64,000 nucleotides of DNA from Eleginops maclovinus (taxonomy: Eukaryota; Chordata; Actinopteri; Perciformes; Eleginopidae). The notes beneath the pieces were generated by a model, which saw only the letters and a program-made list of their open reading frames with translations, had not been told where the DNA came from and searched no databases. The stretch covers positions 7,237,226 to 7,301,225 of the forward strand of contig NC_086360.1 of assembly GCF_036324505.1 (NCBI RefSeq), written 5' to 3'. The first letter of the stretch is position 1, and every line of letters starts with the position of its first letter. Both the position numbers and the translations under genes were made by a program. Shown here piece after piece: positions 14,777 through 27,050 of the stretch.

Positions 14777-14975
14777 TGACCAAATACTTATTTTACAGAG
14801 GAATTTACCAATTAATTCTTTAAAAATCCTACAATGTGATTTCCTGGATTTTTTTTCTCATTTTGTCTCTCATAGTTGAGGTATACCTATGATCAAAATT
14901 ACAGGCCTCTCTCATCTTTTTAAATGGGAGAACTTGCACAATTGGTGGCTGACTAAATACTTTTTTGCCCCACTG
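14777..14975 (-). repeat. Right IR/DR of the Tc1 element
   Basis: The reverse complement of this arm matches the left arm. The inner repeat is at 14777-14794 and the outer one is near 14948-14965. The interval 14611-14776 would hold the transposase promoter and leader. Confidence 0.9.
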
Positions 14976-14998
14976 TATGTATGTATATATAGGTAAAG

Positions 14999-15406
14999 CA
15001 GGGTTTCCCGCAGAAAATGTGTCAGTTAAGGTGGTGGGCTGTCTGGGGGGGGGGGGCGCTGCCGCCTGACGGACGGATGGGGGGTTGAGAGAGTGAGGGA
15101 GAGAGAGAGAGAGAGAGAGAGAAAGAAGGCGCGCAGGGTGAGGTAGGCCTGCTTCGTCGCATGAAGAAGCCCGCAATTTTTGGTTTTTCCAATTCATGAC
15201 ACGGTTTTTATTATTTATTTATTTTTAAATGCGTTCTGCAGAGAAGGGAGGATGGCGTTAGTTACGGTTTGGAATGAGAGAAAACAGGACAGAGTAACAC
15301 GGCGAATATCACTATTATTTTATTTTTTTGGAAGACCTTAGTTAAGGCGGCAGGCGTGCGTTGCTTAGGCACCCACCTAAGCTGTAAAGTGCTGCGGCAA
15401 ACCCTG
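14999..15406. mobile_element. hAT-like non-autonomous element, 408 bp
   Basis: Terminal inverted repeats read CAGGGTTTCCCGCAG on the left and the reverse complement of CAGGGTTTGCCGCAG on the right. A 7-bp direct repeat GGTAAAG abuts both ends (14992-14998, 15407-15413). hAT elements normally make 8-bp duplications, so superfamily assignment rests on the terminal sequence. The interior holds an 11-base G run (15049-15059) and a GA tract (about 15098-15122) and has no transposase. Confidence 0.75.
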
Positions 15407-15461
15407 GGTAAAGATATACAGTATATAAAGTTCCCTCCAGAGGGAGTCTCTCCGACAATTA

Positions 15462-18400
15462 AAATTTGAATTGATTTAAATCGTCCATTTCCATTATGGT
15501 GTAAAGCCTCTTTTGTAGGACCCTAGGCTCCAACACTGTAAAAACTTTCTTATAGGCAATCAAGCTACGCCTATAAGTGCTGACCCCACATCAATAAGCA
15601 AGAAATGGCGTTGGCAGTGTTTTTATTTCTCCTGCAGAGGGAAAAATGGGTATGTTGAAAATTTCAAGGGTAAAGACCTTTTGGTTCACTTTTGATTTAA
15701 TGCTACACCACTGGCCTATCCCAAAAGGATTTGAGGAATGATCCCCATCTCCTCATATGATACTACAGCTGAAGCTAATTCCATTTATATTTATATTTCA
15801 GTTTATTCCTGAGCTTCTTTCAAACTCACTTAAGGTTTGCTCAACCAATGGCATAATTCCTGCCTCAGGAGCAGCTTTGTCTCAAGACTCTATTTTAACC
15901 ATAGCTCTCTAAACTCTTGCTGTAGGTGTTTCACTGGCACTACAGTACGCTGCTATCATAGGAACTCCCGAGGCATTTGATTGGAAACACTCCCCTTCAT
16001 TATGCAGGTATTTACAACAGTTTAAAGCTTGTAGGAATTGGCAGTACTTCTGAAGTAGCTGAGTAAATAAAGTTTAGGATTTGAGATTACATTTTTTATC
16101 AATTCTTAACTCAAAAGAAGCTGATAGTGTGGCTATAGCTATACTATGCTATGGCTATGGCTGAAGAACTGAAGATGAATGGTTCTTGATGGTGGTACTT
16201 TTTTTAATGACCTGCAGACAACCACATGTGTATTTACCTTCAGTGTGTATGTGTGGGAGTGTGTATAATTTTCAGCAATTTTGGTCGAGGCGGATAAATC
16301 AGCGTTCGGAATGACTGACTTGTTGACTTCCTGTGTAGCAAGCCCAAAAGGCTTGTGGAGGAAATTGACTGTCTGCAACAGTCCAATCACCTAAGGAAGG
16401 GGTTAACTCTACAAAGGTCACTGCCTCCAATCAATACCCTACAGAGAGCAATTTGCACTCGTCACTTTTTACTTGTCAGAGAAGTTCAAGAGCTTATAGA
16501 GGAACCTTTAGGGCTCCTTCAGGCGCTGTGCCCCAAGAGAACCAGCATATTTCATAAAGACCTGCTGACAAATCTAACACTTCGTTTCCATGGTGACAAA
16601 TCCTGCCAAATGTTACTCAAACCACACAAAGTTAAAACAGTCACCCGAATTGTAAGGTTTAAAAAACAACTATTTGTCAGTCTGTCTCTTTCTGACTTTC
16701 CTTTCTCAGCTTCAAGCCCACTTTTAATGAACAGGTAGCAAAAATCTTTTTTTTTTAAACCCACAAATGTATAGCTTAGTTTCTATAATATGTTCAGAAA
16801 TAAAACTGTTGTTTTTTATTAAATTACCGTAATTTCCGGACTATTAAGCGCACCTGAATATAAGCCGTACCCACAGAATTAAAAAAAAATAGGTATTTTG
16901 TACATAAATAAGCCGCACATGTCTATAAGCCGCAGGTGCCTACCGGTATTTCCTTTTCCAACTGCCAGATCGATAGCCTTCAACTTGAAAGCTGCATCAT
17001 ATGCATTTCTCCGTGTCTTTGCCATGATGAGGGTGACAAAATGACTACCGTAATCAGAATGATGGGAAGTTTGAGCACGCTCGATTTACGTCACATTATG
17101 TGACGGTGCTCAGTTTTTTATCTATTTTTTTTCAAAATCCCATTTTGCCGGCATGAAGCTTGTGAAAGCGGGAAAAATCCATAAATTAGCCGCGTCATTG
17201 TATAAGCCGCGAGGTTCAAAGCATGGGGAAAAAGTAGCGGCTTATAGTCCGGAAATTATGGTAACTAGAGGAAATAGTGCCTTTGTCAGGGACTATTTTC
17301 CGCTGATGATTAAACAATATACAGATTTATTTCCAAGTTCTACAGTATATGCCAAGTATTTCTTGATATTTCAGTAAAAATCTAACAAGAATTTTCTTTA
17401 AAAATGTAAACCTGCTTTAGCCATCATATAATTTATACAATTACCCAACAAAGTCTACAGTAATATTAAGTCACCCCTAATCCTTAAAATGTAATGCTTA
17501 CGTTTTCCTTTAATTTGCAAATGCATGCAGCTTGAACAAAACCTCATCACCCAAGTGTTTAAAAAGTCCAATTTAGTTTGTTACATACCATAAACAACAC
17601 CTTACTGATATAAAACATTAAGCTATGAAAATCATGATATATTCATGGCTTTTGTCAGTGGTTGCTCAGTTGGAGTCCTTCCCCTCTCAGCTTCAGTTAG
17701 TAGAAACAAGTCGGCGAAATACCCACACTGAAAGTCCAACCTTAACATGCAATTCCTGAGCAATAAAGAGAATCCTAAATCAGAGAGAAGACAGGGGGAT
17801 ACACCAGTCTGTCCATGAATCTTTAAATTGCCTGTAAATGTCAATTAATTCTGTGCATTTTTAGCAGCAATGGCCTTTCATTCTGCTTTCTTGTACCTTC
17901 GACATACTTGAGACAAACATCAAGCATCAGCGGAAAGTACAAAGTAGTGGAAGTAGCAATTGAGCCTTATGCTTTGCTTCATATTTTCTGTTACAAGTTT
18001 TCTATACACAGAATCAGATGTTAACTCTTCATAGGCACTACTACAGCCCTTGCATTTGAACATTTTCAAAAGGAGGACATTCTGTGTGGTCTATCTTTAA
18101 TCATACGTCTATCAGTTACTTTTTTTCAGAGGATATTAATTTGATCACTTCTCAACTTCTGTTTTGGTCTGATTTTAACAACTAAGATGACCCCTGATGC
18201 AATTGTTACCAAAATGCAATGCCTTGGGGTCACACTTGAGAAGCCCATGTCCTTTCATCACCAAAGTCACAAATTGGTAAATGTTCTTCCACCCGTGTCG
18301 AAAGCGAATCTGGTCAAATAACACACTGATAATCTACTATAAATAATCCAATCATTTCTATATACCAATAGATATATGCATTCTCCTCTCGCCATTGCTG

Positions 18401-20892
18401 AGTTTCAATCCGCACATAATTCACAGCATTTTTTTGTATCATTTTGAGTAGGAATGCTGGCCCATAGTGGCCACGAAATGTCTCAAAATGCAGTTTAAGG
18501 CAAAAAGACCCAGAAGCTAAGTTTTAAAATAATATTCCGGGAAAATAAGTGCACTGCTACACTTTGAAATGTCTGTACCACTCTCTTTGAATCCAATCAA
18601 TATTAGGAAGGTGTGTCAGAGCCACCGCCATTGTGTCCTGGCAATAGGTGAAACAGAATACTCCTGTGACCTTCGAGAAAGCGGTGTACAGTACAAAAGT
18701 GCTTTCTGAGGAAATGAAGAGCTTAGGATAAAAAGGTGGGAGGGATATTTTTACCTCAAGACAGAAACAAATTGATGAATATTAGACGCAGCAGAGGAGA
18801 AAGACATGGGAGACGGGGTGTGTGACTTATATGGGACAGGGGCGATGTGAGGTAATTGTTAAAGAGATGAGATTTTGGATTGCAGACTCTGTGGTACTGA
18901 AATTACTTTTACACTTTATGTAGGTTTGTAATGTTATACTGCTGTTAACAGTAAAGTTTACAATGGGAGTTTGGCGGTTGGATTGTTGTGCATCTATTCT
19001 TTCCACATTTTTTTTTCATGTGTGCTTTGCTGTTAGCTGAAGCTGTCCTCCCGCTGCCGGTGCTGCTGCTGGCTTGAGCAGGTGCCCTATGACATCCCGT
19101 TCCGTATTTAGTAAAGCTCCGTGATGACTCCACTGACTGTCCCTCTGCCTCCAACCAAGATTATTTTGGTGGCAAAGACTTTCCAGGGACTGGCAAAAAA
19201 TAAACAGCTGCAGCCAGGCGCCATGAGTAAACGCAGGCAGCTATTTTAACTTTCACTTTGTAACCGAATATCTGGGGGGGGGATTAAAGTCACCAGGCGT
19301 GGAGTTACTTTGCCTGCTTTGTCCAAATGTTTATGTGTAAATAATGAAAAGTACATGTTGACATAAAAAGTGGATTACACCATTGGAGTAAATCATTCCT
19401 GAAGGCGTTGAGAAGGCGACAGTGGCAGGAAGGCACACACTATGAATCAGATGCTGCTGGCGCGGCCTACATCGCAGCAAACATGATACTGCAAGCCAAC
19501 TATTTGTGGCCTCATAAAGGAAATTGCCAATGTGCCGTACTGTATTTATCCTTTTTGACTCAAATGTTTGTTTCTGCCACAGGGAAAGAAAAAGGAGGAG
19601 AGAGGAAAATTATTTAAAGTCCGATTTCAATAAAGGCTGTAGCAGCGACGGAAAGTCATATGTTTAAAATATTGGCTTGTGTTTTCTATTCCACTGCATT
19701 TTAACAGATGATCATCTTATCAAATATGAAGAATTGTTATAGAAGAGGACAGAAATAAAAGCATTCATGTTATACACAGACTATAATATCCACCCTGGAT
19801 TATGCTAATAAACACACCTATTGTAACTGTAATCCATTGGATGCCATTTGCTTAGAACAATGCCATTCCATTCATCACTCATACAGTTATATAGGAATAG
19901 GTCAGAGGTCATTACTGACATCTAGAAACATCATCTGAGCCCTGCTGTCATTTTTAACACCATGTTCAAAGTGAACACTTAAAACATGAGATAAATGTTT
20001 CCCATACCGACTTTTCTTCCAGTAACACACACTTTGTCACCAACAATGATTTTCAGGAAGTGTTGACCTAAACAGCCGTGCAAGAGGTTAATTTCCATTT
20101 TGTGTAAATCTCCTCCTTTAGGACAACAAAGTACCAAAACCAAGAAAAATGTACTTCTGCCAAAATTGTTTTTTTCCTGGCAAGAGAACAGAAAAACTGC
20201 TAGCCTGATTTTAATTAACCTTGGTGGACATGTATAGGATGGGCCAGGAAGAACTCGTTACATTTGGGAATGGATCCAAATCTTATTTATTAATTTTGTA
20301 AACATTTCAAGATAGCTCATTAATATGCATTCATTAAAGTTGGAATGATCGACAATCTAGTTCTCAAGTGGGAAAAATCTAATATTTAAACTCACTATTC
20401 AAATTCATCCAGTCTCTCGCCACTTGTGTATGTAAAGCATCGGTGCTGATAGCAAATTGCTATTTTGTAATGTTGCAACTATTTTTAAAAAACTGTGTCC
20501 TTCATCCATCTCATTATCTGAGCACTCACTGCTGCTTCTGACGGATGAAAAGAAATCACAACATGGTTTGTCTTTGCATTTTCCTTTGGAGCTGGAGCAG
20601 CGTGAATTTAGGGAAGTGTGCTGTAAGAACGCGGCAGCATCATAAAACATATAAGCAGCCAAGGAAACATCTGTCAAGCATAAAAGCAAAAGTAGCCCTC
20701 CAGGAGTACCGAGGCACTCCAGAGAGAGACAACATGAAAATGAAATCAAAGATGACAACCTCACCCTTGTCAACTCGTGTTAGATCTCTGCAACAAAAAA
20801 GAATATAGAGTACAAGGCACATTTTAAGATCTGCTTGTTTTTGGCATCATTACCTTTCCTTCCTGGAAAGTATTATTCTGTGTCTTCCACAC
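15462..20892. other. Non-coding, one MITE inside
   Basis: Besides the MITE at 16.8 kb nothing is supported. The small frames at 16.3-16.8 kb have no recognised family. Confidence 0.45.
16827..17261. mobile_element. TA-flanked MITE with CCGTAATTTCCGGACTAT ends
   Basis: Terminal inverted repeats of about 20 bp: the left reads CCGTAATTTCCGGACTAT and the right ends with the complement of CCATAATTTCCGGACTAT. Both are bordered by TA. The interior repeats ATAAGCCGC-like words several times in both orientations, so subterminal repeats may serve as transposase sites. No coding capacity. It resembles a widespread vertebrate Tc1/mariner-type MITE. Confidence 0.85.
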
Positions 20893-20950
20893 TTCATGGC
20901 CAAAAGTATTTGGACAAGGTGGCACCCATGCATTACTCTATATGGACATT
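20893..20950. repeat. Possible Tc1-type terminal repeat remnant
   Basis: The stretch ATGGCCAAAAGTATTTGGAC resembles the outer ends of some fish Tc1-like elements. No matching opposite end was found nearby, so this is a weak call. Confidence 0.3.
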
Positions 20951-20995
20951 ACTCTGCCCATTTATGGAGATGGCTTGGTAGAGAGGGACATTTTG

Positions 20996-21072
20996 GGGCG
21001 CTGGATAGCTCAGTGGTTAGAACTGTGGTCCATATGTGGTGTCTGCTACAAAGTAAGTGGTTCATCTCTTTA
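20996..21072 (+). mobile_element. tRNA-derived SINE head (degenerate)
   Basis: A pol III A box is seen as TAGCTCAGTGG near 21006. A weaker B box, GTGGTTCATCTC, lies about 50 bases later. The spacing suits a tRNA-derived SINE. No clear tail or target duplication was recognised. Confidence 0.5.
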
Positions 21073-24000
21073 ACAAAATAAAACAAATAGAGGGCATTGT
21101 CATCAAAAGGGACAAACACAAACTGTTGACGTCAAGTAAAAAGAGAGAAAAGAAATACAATATCACCGTATGCTCAAACACTAACATTTTCTGTCATTCC
21201 AACAAGAAACCTACAATTTTTTATGTATATAAACCAAACTTATATCAATTAAAAACTCACATTTCACAATTTTAAAAGCAATACAACTATGAAATTCAAA
21301 ATAAATTCTTGTCCCCGGTTTATCCTCTTAAAATCAGTTTACTAATTTATGAACCACAGGTAACGCAATGATGATGTTGTAATTAATGTGATAAAAATAT
21401 AAATAGTTCATCCCCACTTGCCAGTACATTACTTCCTACTTCCTTAGTGTTGAATGTCTGTAACACAATAAACCAAATCATTGATAAACAGACAGATGAG
21501 GTAGTTTTAGCTTCACAACTTATTTTTTATGTTTTACTTGATACGATATTAGTGTAAATTGTTTGCCTTTCAAATGTGGTTCAGCAAACAAATCTATTCA
21601 AAGATGACACTTCTATTGTCTCTCCACTTGTTGTGGAGCAGACAGCTGCAGTGTAGCTCTGAGTGGTGGAGCTCGCTGTGTGACACACATGCTCAAAATG
21701 CTTCAGTGAGGACAGTTGGGGGAAGAGCGGCCACAGTCATGAAAAGTGGCATTCCTGTGCATTTCAGGGGCCGACATTAAGGGACGTATGCACCAGTGAG
21801 GGATCACAACATACGTACATATGCCACGGACAACATCTCTAACAGGCTGATTGTTTCAGGGGGGCATGGCAGTTACTCCACCATCACATAACACATTTCA
21901 TCCAACATTAAAGTGAAAAACACTCATGCAAAGGGGGAAAAAGGGTGTTTTGAAAAAATAGCTTTATATGTAGGAAAAACACTTAAAAAAAACAAAGAAT
22001 AAGCAAGTGATGATGAGAATAAAGGTGTGAATTCATATTGGAGCACTGCAAGTCTTGCTGTCAGACAACTGACTCCCAACTCCTGCAAGAGTGTCTTTGA
22101 ACACAACAGTGAGGGTTTTTAAAACTCTGACTTGCAGCTGAGTTCAAACACAATATCAACCTTCAGAAACTGTGAAAATCTAAAAGTATTTTCATTGAGA
22201 TACATGAAGATTTTCTATATAGATTATGTTGTTTTTTTTAGGTATTTGAAGAAAAGTCTGAAATCAAAGATGCATTTAGCACTTTTTTACAATATATTCT
22301 ACGATCATCATTGTTTCGATTTGTATTTTTCTCTATGTTTTTGTAATGATAACAAAAAGTATATTTAAGGAACAATGCCGCAGTATAATCTGATAAAAGA
22401 GTCAAAATGTTTTAAAGGTCCCCTATTTTGCAAAATGCACTTTTTGATGTCTTTTATACATAAATATTTGTCCCCGGTGTGTAAATAGACTCACGAAGTG
22501 ACAGAAAATACAACCCTCTCTCTTTTCCTCCTTACCCACATCTCTAAAAACGGGGGTACAAACGAGCTGATCCAGATTAGCTTTGGTTACGACGTCATAA
22601 CCAAAATGTGGGCTGGCTTTACATTGGACTCCTGGCAACGTCCCGCCCACGTGACACGTCCCAACCTATCGTCCCCCATATACAGTCGCAATCTGAATCC
22701 CCTCCGCAGCACCTCTGTGTGTCTGTGTATTCAGCAGGATGTCTGCAGGAGGGACTCAGAGTTGTTGTATATAATACATATAATGTCTCTGTTTTAGTGG
22801 TAAACACTGAGAAGTGTTTCAGAAATAATGCTGGATGTGGTTTGGAACATAATATGGGGTTTAGTCACGGCAGCTTCAGGTCACCTCAAATTTAAAGCGG
22901 CAGTCACAGAATCAGCACTTCAGGAACATGGCTGAGATAGAGGGGTATGAAGCATGCTACAATGGGTGATCTGTTTGGTATTTTCAGCAAAACACTTCAG
23001 ACATGTTTTGTATAGATATTGGCCTACAATATATTGTTCAAATAAAGCATAATAGGAGACATTTAAGGGAAAATTTCCCATGGCAACATGAATTTTCAGC
23101 TAAAATGATAATAATATTCTAAAAAATATCCAAATGTGTGTTTTAATATTATGGTTATTCTTCAAATGTAATTTATATTCTCATAAATGTATGACTTTTA
23201 TAATAAAATTACTTTAAGATTTATTTATCTTTTAAGGTTCTTTCAAAGTGTTAAATGTCAACTGCACGTTTGTCAGCGAATGAATGGAGGTTGAAAGGCG
23301 GAGCGCAGGTTCAGAACAAGGCGAGACAAGTCCTCCCTGCAGGAACGCAGTAAACACAGAGCAGAAGCACGGCTCCGTCCACAGCCTGTCAACAAACAGA
23401 AATCTCTCTCAGAAAGACAGCCGGCAGAGAGCTGTAATATCTCGAGTTATCCGGCAGATGCTGACTGACAGAGCGGCTATTGGATATTTTGCCCCCGGCG
23501 AGGAGGTTTTAGCAGCGCGGCAGGTGCCTGGAGGCACAACAGACAAGTTATGTGAAAAATGTAAACAATTGTCAGGCAGAGTTACCCGAGTCATATTGGT
23601 CTCTGTTCCTGCAGCCTACAACCAGGCCAAAAACTCTCCCTCAGACTCTGAGAGAAAATCAATAAAAGTCCACCGCAAACACAACATAAATATCCTGAAC
23701 CGTTTTGTATGCAGAAAGCTAGTTTCAGAATATTGAAAACCTCCCACATAGACTTCCATAAATTAAAAACCCTCCAGTGAAAACTAATAAGGCAGAATGA
23801 AAGAGAAAAGTTTTGAGGAGGTCCAAAGTTCAGTACGACAAACTTTAAACACTGCTGACTGGCTAATGCATTTATCAACAGAAACTCTTTATTTGACGGC
23901 AACAACAGCAGCTTATCTCAGATCATTTTTTCTAACTGTTTTGACTGTCATGCCGACTTACTATTTCAGATGCTTAAAAAGAATAAGATAAAGCTGAAGT

Positions 24001-24535
24001 GTGATTCTCCAGTGACTGAGGAGCTTCAGAAGTTCTATTCATCACTCAAACAATATATGGGTGTTTCTTCTTAGGTTAAAGGCACTTTTTTTACTCTTTT
24101 GGTGCTTTAAACATTTTCCTGCCAATACTTCTATTTCAGTTTAATGCAGGACTTCATTTTCTTGACTTTTCTCAAAGGATAAGACAACCACCCTTTTTGT
24201 TCTTTGTGATCATGATCCCCCAAAGATGTATAGCGTGACGCTGATACACTAATTCAAAGCCTTACAGCAGATCGGTGCAGGGTTATGACACAGTTGGTCA
24301 CTGATTTTAATTGTTTTTCCATCAATGGGAAACGTTCTTTCCTTACTGTATTTTCTGCTGATTTAGTTTCTGCTGATAGCACTATGAAATACTCCCTCAG
24401 TTCCTTACTTTAGTAAATTACCATGCCCAAAACTGCTTCATTACAAGTAGAAGTTGTAATTCAGAATGTCATGGAATTGCTGCATCAGAAATGTACATCT
24501 TGTATTTTTCTGCAATGAAAGATAAAGTGTTTATA
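21073..24535. other. Non-coding around a MITE; CpG-rich patch at 23.27-23.65 kb
   Basis: AT-rich DNA, except for the patch at 23284-23736. That patch is CpG-rich and open for 150 codons on the plus strand with no family resemblance. It may be part of an unrecognised repeat. Confidence 0.4.
22411..23066. mobile_element. TTAA-flanked MITE, about 650 bp (Kolobok/T2 or piggyBac type)
   Basis: TTAA at 22412-22415 and 23063-23066 borders imperfect inverted ends, AGGTCCCCTATTTTGC against the complement ATGTCTCCTATTATGC (three mismatches). TTAAAGG ends are typical of T2/Kolobok MITEs, and piggyBac also uses TTAA. The interior has no transposase. Small frames here are not genes. Confidence 0.8.
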
Positions 24536-24827
24536 GAAGACATGTTATTTTGGTTCATATTTATATGTTGTGCCACTTCTCTGATATGTTTATATACTTT
24601 AATGTTCCTAAAGTTGTTGTTTTTCTCAAACTGCCTCTGCTGTAGCACCTCTTCACCTTCTGTCTAAAACCAGAGCAAAGTCTGCTCTGAAAGGTTCGGT
24701 GGCAAGCTCTGTTGTGAGTAGTCAACTGCTAAGAGATGTGTCACTATGATACGGAAGTAAATCCAAAACCTATACAAAACACTACAGGAAATGGGAAACT
24801 CCAAAAAGCAACACGGGGCCCCTTTAA
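24536..24827 (-). mobile_element. TTAA-type MITE, minus orientation, nearly full length
   Basis: Ends at TTAA (24824-24827) preceded by GGGGCCCC. Read on the minus strand it contains CATTTCCTGTAGTGTTTTG, a CAGAGCAGACTTTGCTCTGG block, GAAGAGGTGCTACAGC and a tail near CATATAAATATGAACC. The same internal blocks recur at 7395-7605, 28130-28560, 42218-42518 and 47790-48072, which defines a local family. Confidence 0.7.
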
Positions 24828-26261
24828 GAGAAAAAGTGAAGCATTCATGAATTGACTGCTGGTTCTTTAGGCAGCATGTAAAACGTGTCACAGCATCCCG
24901 ACATGTTCAATACGTCCACTCACAGAGGACCAGCAGTGTTCAGGTCAAACAGTCAAAGATTAACAACGCCATGACCCTTTTTCATGCATGAGGGCCTATG
25001 CAAAATCTGCAACCAGATCCTTTTTTTTTATAATCCTTCAGACATGTTCTGCCCTCTGACCTGAACAGATTCCAGTCACAACGCTCAGACTCCCTGACGG
25101 GGTCTTTTCTGTCCGTGCTCGGCCTGCTGGCTCAAAAGGTAATTGATCTTTAGAATCCAGCTCCTGAGTTTGGGGGGAAAAAATCATCATTCATTCTCAG
25201 CCACATGCCAGTTTCTCCTGATGACCACTCATTTTTCTCTGGGACCAATTTGTTCTGGGCCTTGTGGAAGAAAAAAGAGAGCTGCCAGCAGAGCCAGATG
25301 GACTTACTTTTAAATATCTGCACCCCTGACCTCACATTTATCCCATAAGATACAATAAACCTTCGATGAAACACCTGACAATGCAAGATTTATCAGACTA
25401 CCCTATGCACTTCTCCATTCTGCACATTGTTTCTCACTAGCTCAACGAACGTAGGCTTTTGGAAGAACCCCAGCTCTCAACCCTAGGCGCCATAATCAAG
25501 CTGACGAGCTGAGATTTTTCTTTCTTTCATAAAAAAAAACGTCACTCTCCTCAGGAAATCCACTCTCACACAGGGAGAATAAGAGCTCTGATGGGGGAAA
25601 GTCTCTTTTCAACTTATACTGAGGAATAAATTGGGCTTTTAGATGAGCAGAACGGCCTTGAATTTCGAAAAGATGAAAAAAAGGAAAATCAAAGAGCCGA
25701 GTGGAAATGTTCTCATTTGGCAGGATGTGGTGAAACTGAAGGAGGAAGGTAGCGCGCGCCCTCTCTGGGCCTCTCTCATGTTCTCTGTGCGTCAGACGCT
25801 CTCTGACGCAGTTTAAGGTGGAACATAGAGAATTTTAAAACTATTTCAGACATCTGAGCAATAAATCATCACAGCAAACATATAAGAGTGTAGAAGTGAT
25901 GGTAACATTCCCCTTTCCTTAAATGAAAGATGGTATAAAGTATATTGTGGCACCATATTCTTATAATAATCCAATATCAGTCCGATCCTCAAATACTGTA
26001 GTAGTGTAGCTTTTTCACACAACACCATTTGATGTTGGATAACGATTGTTATAATAGTAATTGAGTTTATTTTTACATGGGACTTATTGAGTCCATCCAA
26101 GTACAATCTATATGTCTACACGGAGCTTGTTTATGTTCTATTGTCAAAATTATTTGAAAATGTAAAATCTTATGTTATGCAACGTGTCCCAAACTTTGGA
26201 GACTGGAGCCCTTTCGCATCTATTTACTTCTCCGACAAGTTTACAAGCCATCACCAAAAAA
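24828..26261. other. Non-coding, nothing recognised
   Basis: No repeat end, RNA gene or exon signal that I can support. A short CpG-containing patch is near 25.75-25.81 kb. Confidence 0.45.
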
Positions 26262-27050
26262 CAAGAGGGGAATGAGGAAAGACCCACTGTGCAAGTAATG
26301 TGGGCTGAGAGGTACATTGTGCACACACTGGCGGGACTGCACTTGGCCAGGGGACATATACTGTAGATGGCGTCATGAAAAGGTCCTCAGAGCAGTGGCT
26401 GAGATCTTGGAGCAGGAGTAACATAAAAAGCATCAGACCATACGTGAGACAAGACCCATCCATTCAGTTCACCAGAGTTGGGGAGAAACCACCCTCCTCT
26501 AAGAGACCTGTAAGAACCTCATGCACACAACTGAGTCTTGTGTGATGAAGAGGACCGGGGGAAAAACTACACTTTCCCCAAATTATCAAAACATCCCCGA
26601 GACCTGAGATTGTCATATAGTCCAAGAAGGCAAATAAGATCATTCTTATTGGGCTGATGGCCTCGAGAGAAGATGGATGCGAAGAGGCCCTGGAGAGGGA
26701 AGCCACCAAGTACTAAGACCTAGTCCATCAATGCAGGGACAAAGGGTGGCAGAACTTGGCTATTCCCAATTTAAGTTGGCTGCAGGGGATTTCTGGCGCA
26801 ACTTTGAGGGAGATGCTCAGGACTCTGGGAATAGCAGGTAGGTTGAAGAAAACAGCTGCTCGTAGGTTGGGGGAGGCAGCGGAAAGAGCCTCTTGATGGC
26901 TCTGGAACTGGCAGGAGGAGAGATGCTGGATGCCAGGAGAGTACAGGCAGTGAATGGCTATCACTGTTGACCCGCCAACAGGACGACAGGGAGGTTCAGG
27001 GTCAAAACGTTGGAAGGAAATCCTATTCTGGCCGAAAGCCACAGTCATAG
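26262..27050 (+). pseudogene. Decayed 3' end of a non-LTR retrotransposon Pol (R2-like)
   Basis: Plus-strand translation in shifting frames shows pieces of a LINE C-terminus. At 26284-26425 there is PLCK, a stop at 26296-26298, CGLRGTL with a following His and Cys, then RWRHEKVLRAVAEIL. This is the CCHC-like zinc knuckle and RWRH motif of fish R2-like/REL-endonuclease elements. VGCRGFLA is at 26774-26797, and near 26877 ERAS, a stop, then WLWNW. Several stops and frame changes show it is dead. Clade placement is from motif memory only. Confidence 0.55.

Larger units (their letters stand above)
13373..14975 (-). mobile_element. Tc1-type DNA transposon, 1603 bp, complete with both ends
   Basis: Both ends begin CAGTGGGGCAAAAAAG and are flanked by TA (13371-13372 and 14976-14977), the Tc1 target duplication. 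The two arms match over about 163 bp with only about four mismatches by eye, implying recent insertion. Each side carries two direct repeats, an outer AAAAAAGTATTTAGTCA and an inner AAAATAAGTATTTGGTCA, so the element has IR/DR architecture. The transposase is transcribed leftward. The element lies in the TA-rich centre of an older palindromic MITE. Confidence 0.95.
13310..15459. mobile_element. Palindromic TA-flanked MITE, split by two later insertions
   Basis: The left arm (13310-13372) and the right arm (14976-14998 plus 15407-15459) are reverse complements. Both outer ends read ATTGTCGGAGAGACTC inward and are flanked by TA (13308-13309, 15460-15461). About 53 outer bases pair with only three mismatches, and the centre is TA-rich. 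Without the insertions the element is about 130 bp and almost wholly hairpin-forming, as in Tc1/mariner-type MITEs. It contains the Tc1 transposon and the hAT-like MITE listed separately. Confidence 0.85.
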
